Shown here in pieces: positions 7,608-17,017 of a DNA stretch of 64,000 nt; positions within the stretch are counted from its first letter, which is position 1, and each line of letters starts with the position of its first letter. The notes beneath the pieces were generated by a model. It did no database searches. It worked only from the letters and a program-made list of their open reading frames with translations, and had not been told where the DNA came from. Source of the DNA: Sinorhizobium alkalisoli (lineage in GTDB: Bacteria > Pseudomonadota > Alphaproteobacteria > Rhizobiales > Rhizobiaceae); assembly GCF_008932245.1 (NCBI RefSeq), contig NZ_CP034909.1:186001-250000 (forward strand). The letters run 5' to 3'. The translations under genes and the position numbers were made by a program.

Positions 7608-9023
7608 TTAGCGCTCCGAAATCGCTTTAAGCATCTGTTCGATGTCGACCCCGCCAAGGCCGAAATTGCGCGCGGTGAGGTTGTTGAGGCGCTCTGCGGT
7701 CAGCGTCACTGTGCGGCGGATCTGCTCCTCGGTGTGGTCGCTGGTGATAAAGAAGCGAAGGCGCGCGAAACCTTCCGGAACGGCGGGATGGATGATCGGC
7801 AGGACGTTGATGCCATCCGAAAGAAGGTCGTTCGAAAGCTGCACCGCACGCAGCGAGTCGCCGACGATCACCGGTACGACCGAATAGCCGCCGCTCAAGC
7901 CCGTATCGAGCCCCGCTTCTTTTGCGAGTTTCAGGAAAAGACTGCCGTTCCGCCGCAGTGCCGCAGTGCGCTCCGGCTCGCGTTCCAGAATATCGATGCT
8001 CGCGACCGCTGCTGCGCCGAGCACCGGCGCAAGGCCGACGCTGTAGACGAAACCGCCGGCTGATGCCTTGAGCACGGCGGCGAGCGCCGCGCTCCCGGCG
8101 ACATAGCCGCCGCAGCTCGACGTCGTCTTCGACAGCGTTCCCATCCAGATGTCGACCTCGTGCGGGTCGATGCCGAAATGTTCTGCCAGCCCCTTGCCCC
8201 GCTTTCCCAGCACCCCCATCGAATGGGCCTCGTCGACCATCAGCCAGAAGCCATATTCCGCCTTGAGCTTGAGCAGTGCCGGCAGATTGGCGACATCGCC
8301 ATCCATCGAATAGATGCCCTCGACGATCACCATGATGTGGCGGTAGTCACCGGCAACCGTCCGCAGCACATGCTCGAGATCCGCCGTGTCGTTATGCTTG
8401 AACAGCCGGCGGGTGGCGCCCGAAAGCTTGATGCCGGCAAGTGCGCTGTTGTGGATGAATTCGTCGTGGATGACGAGGTCCTTCGGGCCCATGAGACAGC
8501 TGATGGCCGCCACGTTAGTGAGATAGCCACTGACGAAACAGACCGCGGCATCGACGCCGTAGAAGCGTGCTATCCTCTCCTCGAGCTCCATATGGACGGG
8601 CCGCTCACCGGCGACCAGCCGGCTCGCCGAGGCGGAAATCCCGAACGTGCCGATCGTCTCGCGCGCGCGCTCCACCACATCGACATGCTTGTTCAGCCCG
8701 AGATAGTCGTAGGAGGCGAAATTGATCAGCATGCGGCCATCGATCACCGTCGTCGCGCCGGCCGCCGTCTGATGCGGGCGGTAGAACGGGTTGGCGATGC
8801 CGAGCTGTTCGCTTGCGAACTTCTGCGCCATCACCTGCTTGTATTCGGCGAGGTCCTCGAAGCGGGCCTGTTGGCGACGGGGCGCGGGCGGCAATTCGCG
8901 CTCCGACCGCGCCATCCGGTTCCGCTCGGACGATTGGTGCGTGTTCCTCATCCTGTCCAGCAGGTTCTCCTTGAGACTGCTGTTCATCTTGGAGAAGCTT
9001 GGGCCGTTTCCGTCGTTGCTCAT
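7608..9023 (-). CDS. rkpG: Alpha-oxoamine synthase RkpG (serine palmitoyltransferase / KBL family)
   Basis: A 471-residue PLP enzyme of fold type I that condenses an acyl thioester with an amino acid, releasing CO2. Seen: the SYDYLGL entry segment, HDEFIHNSALAGI, the PLP-ring contact VDEAHSMGVLG and the Schiff-base lysine in TLSKTTSSCGGY (residue 299 of this start). The catalytic domain is preceded by a poorly conserved 80-residue tail. Start ATG 9023 has only a weak ribosome binding site; 8987 is an alternative. It lies 71 bases after rkpA, with a strong hairpin between them. As rkpA has no thioesterase, off-loading of the RkpA polyketide by RkpG is the natural inference. Older literature calls it an acyltransferase. 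Confidence 0.9.
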   Translation of the reverse strand: MSNDGNGPSFSKMNSSLKENLLDRMRNTHQSSERNRMARSERELPPAPRRQQARFEDLAEYKQVMAQKFASEQLGIANPFYRPHQTAAGATTVIDGRMLINFASYDYLGLNKHVDVVERARETIGTFGISASASRLVAGERPVHMELEERIARFYGVDAAVCFVSGYLTNVAAISCLMGPKDLVIHDEFIHNSALAGIKLSGATRRLFKHNDTADLEHVLRTVAGDYRHIMVIVEGIYSMDGDVANLPALLKLKAEYGFWLMVDEAHSMGVLGKRGKGLAEHFGIDPHEVDIWMGTLSKTTSSCGGYVAGSAALAAVLKASAGGFVYSVGLAPVLGAAAVASIDILEREPERTAALRRNGSLFLKLAKEAGLDTGLSGGYSVVPVIVGDSLRAVQLSNDLLSDGINVLPIIHPAVPEGFARLRFFITSDHTEEQIRRTVTLTAERLNNLTARNFGLGGVDIEQMLKAISER

Positions 9024-9048
9024 TGGCTCTGTGCTTTTTCGCGGCTGC

Positions 9049-9089
9049 CGTTCTCGTTCCTTGAGCCGGCGGTTCAAGGAACGAGAACG
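9049..9089 (-). other. 16-bp perfect hairpin between rkpA and rkpG
   Basis: CGTTCTCGTTCCTTGA (9049-9064), a 9-base loop, and its exact complement (9074-9089). On the transcribed (minus) strand there is no T run after it, so it is more likely an mRNA processing or stability element, or a partial attenuator, than a full terminator. Confidence 0.6.
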
Positions 9090-9094
9090 TGGAT

Positions 9095-9140
9095 TTAGAT
9101 CGACCTTTGCGCGTCTGCCAGGGCACGCGGCGCCGTGGTC
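9095..9140 (-). repeat. RIME-like half palindrome inside the 3' end of rkpA
   Basis: The segment CGACCTTTGCGCGTCTG followed by GCACGCGGCGCCGT matches the first palindrome of the interspersed repeats at 20553, 33550 and 59791. Here it encodes the last dozen or so residues of RkpA and its stop codon. Confidence 0.65.
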
Positions 9141-12100
9141 GCTCCAACATGGCGTTGCGTCAACTCGGTAACGAGCTTGTCGTCGGCGCCTTCGCCTTCA
9201 TCGCCCAGGTCGCGCTTGCTCACTTTTTCGTAGAGCTTGCGCGCAACATCGCCGACAGTCGTATGGTCGGCAACGCCGCTCAAGGGCATGTCGAAACCGG
9301 TGTTCTGCTGGAAGCTGATGCCGAGTTCCACCGCCATCAGGCTGTCGAGGCCGATCTCCTTGAGGATCTTGCCGCGCGTCACGGTATCCTTCGACACACG
9401 CAGGATCGCGGCGATTTCTCCCGCCACCAGATCGAACAGAATGTCTTCCGCCTCCTGTGGCGACTTGCCCTCGATCATCGCGACAAGGTCCATCGTGGTG
9501 CCCTCGGCGCCGGAGACGTGCTGGTCGGCACTGCGCAGGACCACTTCGAAGAGCGCATTGCGGGCAATCGGCAGGTTGCGCGCCGCCGCCCAGTCGATCT
9601 CCGAAATCATGACGACGCCGGCGTCGATGGTTCCCGTGTCCGCGGCGATATGGCTTGCGACCATGTCGAGCGCCATCTGGGCCTTGAGCGCCGTCTTGCC
9701 GATGCGCTTGGCGAGCAGGTCGTTGACGTCGGCGTTCTGCGTCAGATAGCCGGCATCCGCGATCGCGCCGAAGCCGACCGCCAGGCCCGCCAGGCCTTCT
9801 GCACGTCGCGTCCGGGCCAGACCTTCGAGATAGCCGTTGGCCGCGACATAGTTCGCCTGGCCCGGATTGCCGACTAATGTGGTAGCCGAGGAGAACAGGA
9901 GGAAATTGTCAAGCTGGTCTCCGCGCGTCAGCCGGTCGAGGATCGCCGCGCCCTTAGCCTTGGTGTCGATCACGACCCGGTTGCGTTCGCGGTTGAGATT
10001 GCTGATCAGCGCGTCGTCGAGCACCATCGCGGCATGCACGACGCTGCGCAACGGTGCTTGCCCCCGAAGCGTGGAAAGCAGCGTTTCGACGGCTGCGGCG
10101 TCGGTCACGTCGCAGGCGTGAAGCGAGGCGCACACGCCGGCTTTCTCCCAGCGCGACAGCATCGCCGTGGTCTCCGCGTCGGGCTGGCCGCGTCGGGAGC
10201 AAAGGGCGATCTTGCGCGCGCCTTTCTCGACCAGCCAATTGGCCGCCATGAGGCCGAAGCCGCCGATGCCGCCGACGACGAGATGCATGCCGTCCGGATC
10301 GACGTTCATGCCCGCGTTCGGCCTCGCCGTAATCTCATGCCTGCCGGTTACCGGGGGCAGCACCACGATCTTGCCGATATGACCGGCATTCTGCATCAGC
10401 CGGAAGGCATTGCCGATCTCATCGAAGTCGAAGGCGCGGTAGGGAAGCGGCGTTAGCTTTCCTTCATCGAAGAGCGCGCCGATTTCCACGAAGATGCGCT
10501 TTGTCAAGCCGGGCTGGTTGACGAGAAGCTGATCCGCATCGATGCCGAAATAGCTGATATTGCGCCGGAACGGTCTCAGGCCGATCTTGCTGTCGGCATA
10601 GTAGTCGCGCTTACCGAGTTCGAGGAAGCGGCCGAAGGGCTTGACGAGCGCGAGGCTCTGCTCCATCGCCTCGGCGAAGAGCGAGTTGAGCACGAGGTCC
10701 ACGCCTTCGCCGCCGGTTACGGCCCGGATATCGTTGACGAAGCCGAGCGAGCGGGAATCGAAGACGTGATCGGCGCCGAGCATCTTCAGGAAGCGCCGCT
10801 TTTCCCGGGTTCCGGCCGTCGCGATGACCGTCGCCCCGTTTAGTTTCGCCACCTGGAGTGCGGCAAGGCCGACACCGCCGGCGGCGCCGTGGATGAGGAT
10901 CGTTTCTCCCGGCCGGACGCGGCCGAGCTCAACCATGGCGTAATAGGCCGTAAGAAAGGCGACGGGCAGGGTGGCGGCTGCCACCGGGTTGATTGTTCGC
11001 GGCAGTTTGGCAACGCCGGCGCGCGAGACGACCGCGTGGGTCGAGAAGGCGGAGGAGGCGATCGCCATCACGGCGTCGCCGACGACGAGGTCGTCGACAC
11101 CTTCGCCGATCTCGACCACATGGCCGGACAGCTCCATGCCGATCGTCGCTCCGGCAAAGCCGTCTTCGAGCGCTTCCTCGGGCAGGAGGCCCATGGCCCA
11201 CATGACGTCGCGGAAATTGAGGCCTGTCGCGGCGACCGCAACGACGATCTCTCCCGGTCCGGCCCGCGGCACGTCGGTCTCCTCCCAGGCGATGCTGCCG
11301 ACCTGGGAACTGACGCGCTGGCGAATGGTCGCCGCAGCGAAGCTGCGCGTTTTACCTTCGCTCTTGCCGACGGGGCCGGGCACTGCCCGGATCTCGGAGA
11401 AGAGGCCCGAGCTGCGATCGAGCAGCCACTCGCGATTGGAGCCTTCGATTGTCAGGAGCGGCAGTGCGGAGGCGATCATCGCTTCCGCCCCCGCTTCGAT
11501 CTTGTCGCTGAAATCGAGCGAATGGACGTCGAGAAACTCGTATTCATTCTCGAGCACGCGGACGAAGGTCCACAGACCTGAATTCACGCCGGAGTTTGTC
11601 GGGGCGGAAACCGGCGCGCCTCCCGGTGCAACGAGCACGAGGCGGGGACGCTCGTCCCCGCTGCCCTCTCCGACGTGCTGGCGCAGGGCTTCGGCGAAAG
11701 CGCTGAGCGCCAACACCTGCGTCTGCAACAAGGCGGAATCGTCGTCGCCGGCAGGACCGGTGGCCGGCGAGAGGAGCACTGCGCGAACCGGCCTTTCTCC
11801 AAAGGCAGCGAAGGCGCCGCGAAGCTTGACCGTGTCCGTCGCCATGTCGCCCCCAAGCGAAATGCGCATCGCATCTGCGGGCACCGCTGCCGGTCGGCTC
11901 CCTGCAGTTTCGAGTAGCAGATAGGGGATGGCGCCGGAGACAGGTCCTTGCGCCGGCTGGCCTGCCGCCCCGCGGGCTTCGATAAGGATGGCGTTGCCGT
12001 GCGGCCATTCGCGCTCGGCGATCCTGACCTCACGCAGTTTGAGATCGCTGAGGCATTTCTGCCAATGCGGTACGGCGGCAAGCTTGCCGATCGGGAACTC

Positions 12101-15100
12101 CGCCGTCTGGCTGCGCGCGAACCAGCCATCGCAGAGGCCGAGCGCAAAGTCGCGGAAGATCGACGGCGCGCTGACGGATGCGACCAGGGCACCGTTCTCC
12201 CGCAGCATCGACCCGAGCGCGTTGCGCACGCCGCTCTCCTCCTCGATCAGCTCATAAAGGCTGTCGGAGGCGCTCACGGCCAGATCGAAGGGACCAAGGG
12301 CGGAAAATTCACTCTTCTCGAGTATCCGCACATGTGCGTCCTGCTCGAAGGCGATCTCGAGATTGCGTTGGGCGTTGTCGCGCGGCTCGACGACGGAAAG
12401 GCGTGCTCCGTGCCAGAGCGCGAGCTCCGCGAGCCGACGCGTGAAGCCGACGGAAACGCTGCCGAATTCGACGATGCCCAAGCGGCTGCCCTTCGGCTGC
12501 CCGGCCAGGGCACGGTCCACCGCAGCGAGGACTTGCTCCATGCGCGACCGGCTTGCCGGAGAATGAACGGCCTGATGGTCGAGCGTCGCCTCGCTGATGA
12601 AGGCTCCGTTGAAGGCCAAGGCTTCGCCGCCGAACCGCGCGGAGAGCAGTGCGTCGAGGCGGCTGAGCGCCTCCCGATAAGCATTGTTGATCAGAACCGC
12701 TTCGACGGCACGATCCGGGCGCTCGCCGTAAAGCTCGCCGAGGATCTCCTCAACCGTCGGAAGGGTGAACTCCGTGGAGACCTGCCAGTGATCGTTCTGG
12801 TGTTCGCAGAGCCCTGCATCTTCGAGAGCATAAAGGCAACTCGTGAGAAAGCATTGGAACGCACGGTCCCCAGGCAGTGCATCGCTCGCGATCAGGCCCT
12901 TACCGTTCGCAAGCTTCAGAGCAATCTCCTGGCAGGCGCGATAGATGGCGGCATTGAAGAGCAGCGTCGCATTGTCGACGCCGCTTGCGGCGCCATCCTG
13001 CTCCGTCAGCCTTGCCGGCATCGACAGGAGGGGCTTCCTGCCCGGAAGTGCTGCCTCGGACAGCACCGCCTCGTAGTGAAAGGAGAGGTCGCCGAGCGTC
13101 TTATGCTTGCGCAGATAGGTGCGCCGGAAACGGCAGTCGTCGAAACGCGCGACCGCCGCGCCCTGCTCGTCGAAGAAGTGGAACCGCGCCTTGATCGAAT
13201 TGGCGCTGACGCGCTCGATTTCGATCGTTGCACGGGCGATCGTCCGACCCGAATTGACAACGCGCACCGAGCCGAAGCGCACCGGGATGTAAGGCGCGCC
13301 GCCCCTGTCACCGGTGAAGCGGTCGAAGAGCGCCACCAGGCCATGGAAGGTCGCATCGATGGAGATCGGATTGAGCGCATAGCTGACAAACGGATGGCCC
13401 GGCTTTGCCGGTGCCTTCAGTTCCACGTCGATCAGCCGGTCGCCATAGGCGACGGCCTCAGCGAGCAACTGGAAGCGCGGGCCGTAGTCGAGTCCGAACT
13501 GTCTTGCCGTTTCATAGGCTTTTGCCGGCGTTACGATTCCTGTTTTTGCCACGCCCGCGAAGGACGGACAGCCCGCATTTGCGCCCGGTATGGGCTTGCG
13601 GCTCCTGGCGACGGCATGCACCGTCCAATCGTCCTCCGACAGGCGCTCGCGCGAGCGGATTTCGATGTCGCCGGTCTCCGGCGACAGGACCGTCGAGAGT
13701 TCCATGATGCGGCTGTCGCTGAGTTCGAGCGGTCGGACGATCTCCAGATTGGTGATCTCGACCTCGTCACTGCCGTAATATTGCTGCGCAGCCGAGATCG
13801 CCACTTCGATGAATCCGCTGCCCGGCAGGATGGCCTTGCCGTCTACGACGTGTTCGGCGAGATCCGGATAGAGATGCGCATCGATGTGGTTTTTCCAGCT
13901 GCCGCTGTTCGGGTCGGCGCGCCAGCCGGACAAGCGGTATGGTTTGCCGGAGCGGCCGAAGAGGTCCGTCGCGTCGCTGGTCGCTTGTGGGCGCAGTTCC
14001 ACCGGCTCGAAAGGCAGGCAAGGCAATTCGACGAAGGCATCCCGCCTGCCGTAGACGCGGGGCCGGTCGACGGTGGCGCCGTGCGCGACGGCGCGGGCCA
14101 TAGAGGCGGAGATCGGGTCGTGTCCCGGCTCTCCCGCATCGCGCAGCAAGGTCGGCACCACCGTTGCCGGAAGCGCCGCCTGCTTCACGGTTTCCTTGAC
14201 ATAGGAGGAGAGGATTGGGCGGGGGGAAATTTCGACGAACAGACGGCAGCCGAGCTCGAGCGCGGCTTCGGCCGCCGCCTGGAAGCGGACCGGTTCGCGG
14301 ACGTTCTTCCACCAGTATTCCGGGTCGAGTTCGGTGCCGTCGAGGGCGCCGCCGGTGACCGTCGACAAGTAGGTCAGCTCCGTGCGGCGCGGGGCAATGT
14401 CCGGTATATCGGCCAGGAAGGCTTCTTTGGCCTGATCAATGATCGGATGGTGGAACGGATAGTTGATGTCCAGGATCTGGACCGGGATCTTCGCCTTGCG
14501 CGCGGCGTCGCGGAAAGCGGTAACCTCGTGCGCCGGTCCGGAGATCGTGACCGAATTATGCGCGTTGACTGCGGCGACGCAGAGCGCGTTCAGCCCACGC
14601 GCCTGGGCGAAGGCTTCGGCCGCTTCCTCGCCAAGCATCACGGCGGCCATCGTGCCGTGGCCCGCAAGCCCGTCCTGGTGCAGCGATCGCTTGGCCACGA
14701 TCGCCACGGCGTCGACGAGCGACAGCGCGCCGGCTGCGTAAGCGGCGGCGATCTCGCCGACCGAGTGGCCGAACACGGCGGCCGGTTTGATACCCATCGC
14801 CACGAGCGAGTCGGAAAGGGCCGCCTGGATTGCGAAGAGCAGCGGCTGTGCGACTTTCGTATCAGGGAGCTTCTTGTCGAGCGCCGGATCCGTCAGCAAG
14901 TCCGTCAGCGCGATGTCGGCATGGAATCGGAAGAGGGCACTGATGGACGTGAAGGATTGCCGGAAGTGCAGGTTCTCCCGGAAGGCCTCTACGCCCATGC
15001 CGGCCCATTGCGAGCCGTTGCCGGAGAAAACGAAGGCGATCGGCGCATTCTTCACCGGTGCCTCGCCGATTTCGCCGATATCGGAACCCGGCTTGTCGAG

Positions 15101-16612
15101 ATGGCTGGCAATGGCCCTGGCGATGTCTTCGGGACTGTCACTGCGCGCAACGAAACGGTGGCGCATATGGGTGCGGTTCGCGCCCGAGGCGGCGATGATC
15201 GCGCGCGCCTTCTCCTTCGAGGCGCCGGCGAACGCGGCCTTGTAATCCTTGAGCAACAATTCCAGGCTCGACTGCGTGTGAGCGCTCGCGAGAAACACAT
15301 GCCCGGAGGGCGCGGCCGCAGGTTTTTGCTCAGGCTGCACGTCCGGATCGCCGATGACGACATGCGCGTTGGCACCGCCAAATCCAAAGGAATTGACCCC
15401 CGCGAGGCGCGTACGCTTGCCCTTCAGAAGCTCGATCGGATTGGCCGTAACGCGAACATTGAGCCCATCGAAATCAATGTGCTCGTTCGGAGTGTCGAAG
15501 TGCAGCGACGCCGGCAGATAATTGTGTTCGAGCGCAAGGACGGCCTTCATCATGCCAAAGAGACCTGACGCCGGTTCGGTATGGCCGATATTCGACTTGA
15601 TCGAGCCGATCGGTACCGGGGCACTGCGCTTGGCGCCGATGACCGTGCCGATGGACCAGACTTCCGCCGGATCTCCGACCTTGGTGCCCGTCCCATGTCC
15701 CTCGACGAAGGCCACCTGATTGGCATCGATGCCGTTGCCCTCGTAGATGGACCTGAGCAGGTTTGCCTGCGCCTCGCGCGACGGCAGCGAAATACCGTTT
15801 GTGCGGCCGGCGGAGTTGACGCCGGTCGCGACGATCTTCGCATAGCTCCTGTCCCGCTCCCGTCGGGCCCGGTCCGAACGGCGCAGGATGAAGACGACGC
15901 CGCCTTCGGCGCGCACATAGCCGGCGCCATCATTGTCATAGGCCCGGCAGAGACCTTCGGGAGAAAGCATGCGCGCCTGTGCGAAGCCGACGAAGGGGAG
16001 CGGATGGGCCAGCACGTTGACCCCGCCGACGATCGCCGTGTCGATCTCGCCGGCATTGAGCGCCCGCATCGCTTGGTCGAGCGCCACCAGTGAGGAGGAG
16101 CAGGCGGTATCCACCGTCATGCTCGGTCCACTCAAGCCGAAGACGTGGGAAATACGGTTGGAGACGATCGACAGCGTGTTGCCGGTCATGAAATAGGGAC
16201 CGGCGGCGGCCGGGTCTTCGACCGTCAGGTTGGCGTGGTCCAGGCTCGAGGCGCCGACATAGACGCCGACATTCTCGCCATGCAGAGAGGCAACCGAGAT
16301 GTTTGCGTCTTCCAGCGCGCGCCAGGCAAGCTGCAACAGCACGCGCTGCTGCGGATCCATATACATGGCCTCGCGCTGCGACATGCCGAAAACGGCGGGA
16401 TCGAAATCATAGATGCGATCAAGGACGCCGGCGGCGAATGTGTAGGTCTTGCCCTGCGTCCCCATGCTGGGGTGCCAGAATCGCGCCAGATCCCATCGGT
16501 CTTCGGGCACCCGGGACACGGTGCACATGCCCTGACGAAGGATTTCGAATAGCGCCTCTGGTGACTGCGCTCCAGGAGCCAGGCATGCACGCCCAATGAT
16601 TTCAACTGTCAT
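9095..16612 (-). CDS. rkpA: Highly reducing type I polyketide/fatty-acid synthase RkpA
   Basis: A 2505-residue iterative PKS. Domains in order (start at 16612): KS with DTACSSS (Cys171), HGTGT and NIGHTEP; AT with GHSVGE (Ser617); DH with HVVDGKAILPGSGF (His921); a methyltransferase-like fold near 1320-1560 with a degenerate VEFGSVSVGFT in place of the usual glycine motif; ER with GLNFRDVMWAMG and the nucleotide loop IHGAAGGVGLAALQ near 1900; KR with VVGGIGGFGLMAA near 2115 and SSATTLVGNPGQANY; ACP with IGLDSLMAVEL (Ser2424). There is no thioesterase. Early work on S. meliloti split this into rkpA-F; here it is one frame. The start MTVEIIGRAC is preferred to TTG 16663. Product release and use are discussed in findings. 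An rkpA mutant in S. fredii lacks KPS (literature recalled). Confidence 0.95.
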   Translation of the reverse strand: MTVEIIGRACLAPGAQSPEALFEILRQGMCTVSRVPEDRWDLARFWHPSMGTQGKTYTFAAGVLDRIYDFDPAVFGMSQREAMYMDPQQRVLLQLAWRALEDANISVASLHGENVGVYVGASSLDHANLTVEDPAAAGPYFMTGNTLSIVSNRISHVFGLSGPSMTVDTACSSSLVALDQAMRALNAGEIDTAIVGGVNVLAHPLPFVGFAQARMLSPEGLCRAYDNDGAGYVRAEGGVVFILRRSDRARRERDRSYAKIVATGVNSAGRTNGISLPSREAQANLLRSIYEGNGIDANQVAFVEGHGTGTKVGDPAEVWSIGTVIGAKRSAPVPIGSIKSNIGHTEPASGLFGMMKAVLALEHNYLPASLHFDTPNEHIDFDGLNVRVTANPIELLKGKRTRLAGVNSFGFGGANAHVVIGDPDVQPEQKPAAAPSGHVFLASAHTQSSLELLLKDYKAAFAGASKEKARAIIAASGANRTHMRHRFVARSDSPEDIARAIASHLDKPGSDIGEIGEAPVKNAPIAFVFSGNGSQWAGMGVEAFRENLHFRQSFTSISALFRFHADIALTDLLTDPALDKKLPDTKVAQPLLFAIQAALSDSLVAMGIKPAAVFGHSVGEIAAAYAAGALSLVDAVAIVAKRSLHQDGLAGHGTMAAVMLGEEAAEAFAQARGLNALCVAAVNAHNSVTISGPAHEVTAFRDAARKAKIPVQILDINYPFHHPIIDQAKEAFLADIPDIAPRRTELTYLSTVTGGALDGTELDPEYWWKNVREPVRFQAAAEAALELGCRLFVEISPRPILSSYVKETVKQAALPATVVPTLLRDAGEPGHDPISASMARAVAHGATVDRPRVYGRRDAFVELPCLPFEPVELRPQATSDATDLFGRSGKPYRLSGWRADPNSGSWKNHIDAHLYPDLAEHVVDGKAILPGSGFIEVAISAAQQYYGSDEVEITNLEIVRPLELSDSRIMELSTVLSPETGDIEIRSRERLSEDDWTVHAVARSRKPIPGANAGCPSFAGVAKTGIVTPAKAYETARQFGLDYGPRFQLLAEAVAYGDRLIDVELKAPAKPGHPFVSYALNPISIDATFHGLVALFDRFTGDRGGAPYIPVRFGSVRVVNSGRTIARATIEIERVSANSIKARFHFFDEQGAAVARFDDCRFRRTYLRKHKTLGDLSFHYEAVLSEAALPGRKPLLSMPARLTEQDGAASGVDNATLLFNAAIYRACQEIALKLANGKGLIASDALPGDRAFQCFLTSCLYALEDAGLCEHQNDHWQVSTEFTLPTVEEILGELYGERPDRAVEAVLINNAYREALSRLDALLSARFGGEALAFNGAFISEATLDHQAVHSPASRSRMEQVLAAVDRALAGQPKGSRLGIVEFGSVSVGFTRRLAELALWHGARLSVVEPRDNAQRNLEIAFEQDAHVRILEKSEFSALGPFDLAVSASDSLYELIEEESGVRNALGSMLRENGALVASVSAPSIFRDFALGLCDGWFARSQTAEFPIGKLAAVPHWQKCLSDLKLREVRIAEREWPHGNAILIEARGAAGQPAQGPVSGAIPYLLLETAGSRPAAVPADAMRISLGGDMATDTVKLRGAFAAFGERPVRAVLLSPATGPAGDDDSALLQTQVLALSAFAEALRQHVGEGSGDERPRLVLVAPGGAPVSAPTNSGVNSGLWTFVRVLENEYEFLDVHSLDFSDKIEAGAEAMIASALPLLTIEGSNREWLLDRSSGLFSEIRAVPGPVGKSEGKTRSFAAATIRQRVSSQVGSIAWEETDVPRAGPGEIVVAVAATGLNFRDVMWAMGLLPEEALEDGFAGATIGMELSGHVVEIGEGVDDLVVGDAVMAIASSAFSTHAVVSRAGVAKLPRTINPVAAATLPVAFLTAYYAMVELGRVRPGETILIHGAAGGVGLAALQVAKLNGATVIATAGTREKRRFLKMLGADHVFDSRSLGFVNDIRAVTGGEGVDLVLNSLFAEAMEQSLALVKPFGRFLELGKRDYYADSKIGLRPFRRNISYFGIDADQLLVNQPGLTKRIFVEIGALFDEGKLTPLPYRAFDFDEIGNAFRLMQNAGHIGKIVVLPPVTGRHEITARPNAGMNVDPDGMHLVVGGIGGFGLMAANWLVEKGARKIALCSRRGQPDAETTAMLSRWEKAGVCASLHACDVTDAAAVETLLSTLRGQAPLRSVVHAAMVLDDALISNLNRERNRVVIDTKAKGAAILDRLTRGDQLDNFLLFSSATTLVGNPGQANYVAANGYLEGLARTRRAEGLAGLAVGFGAIADAGYLTQNADVNDLLAKRIGKTALKAQMALDMVASHIAADTGTIDAGVVMISEIDWAAARNLPIARNALFEVVLRSADQHVSGAEGTTMDLVAMIEGKSPQEAEDILFDLVAGEIAAILRVSKDTVTRGKILKEIGLDSLMAVELGISFQQNTGFDMPLSGVADHTTVGDVARKLYEKVSKRDLGDEGEGADDKLVTELTQRHVGATTAPRALADAQRSI

Positions 16613-17017
16613 GTACGATCGAACGCTCTGAACTGTCGTTAAAGTTGTTCCAGCCCATTGCAACGTCGAACGCGGGATTGCAATGGAAGATGCTCTCCTT
16701 GGGTGAAATTTCCCCGTTTGAACCCTCTACTGTATTAGCGAGCTTTTAACCGATAGAGCCTAGCTTTCAAGCCCGAAGGCTTAGATATCCCTCGCGCAAG
16801 CTCTATCCAACACAAATAAGACGACAGTCTGTAACCGAGATTGCCGGGGTATGACCGTAAAGGCGCAGTGCCGAATAAATTTGGTTGCCGTGACTGCGGG
16901 TGACTTGTTGTGGGGCGGCGATTGTGCTTTTCAGGGACCGGCGGATTGCCTGCCGGGAAATATGCGGCGCAGAAACATGAACGGAATCATGGCTGTGCTG
17001 AATACTGGAGTATCGTG
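16613..17017. other. Divergent rkpA/rkpU intergenic region
   Basis: No gene is seen in these 405 bases. The region separates the leftward rkpA series from rightward rkpU and must hold both promoters. The clearest structure is the paired box at 16655-16686; between 16700 and 16860 the sequence is more AT-rich (for example ttttaaccgatagag) without a promoter I can name with confidence. Confidence 0.6.
16655..16686. promoter_or_regulatory. Paired ATTGCAA boxes upstream of rkpA
   Basis: CCATTGCAA (16655-16663) and TTGCAATGG (16678-16686) form an exact 9-bp inverted repeat with 14 bases between. Each arm contains the near-self-complementary core ATTGCAA(T). Arm centres are 23 bp apart, about two helical turns, 50-75 bases before the rkpA start. 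It is a candidate operator; the regulator is unknown. Confidence 0.45.

Noticed and set aside
11948..15568. 1206-codon open frame on the plus strand opposite rkpA
   Set aside because: It mirrors rkpA codons in a GC-rich gene, has no domain or ribosome binding site, and RkpA is fully supported domain by domain.
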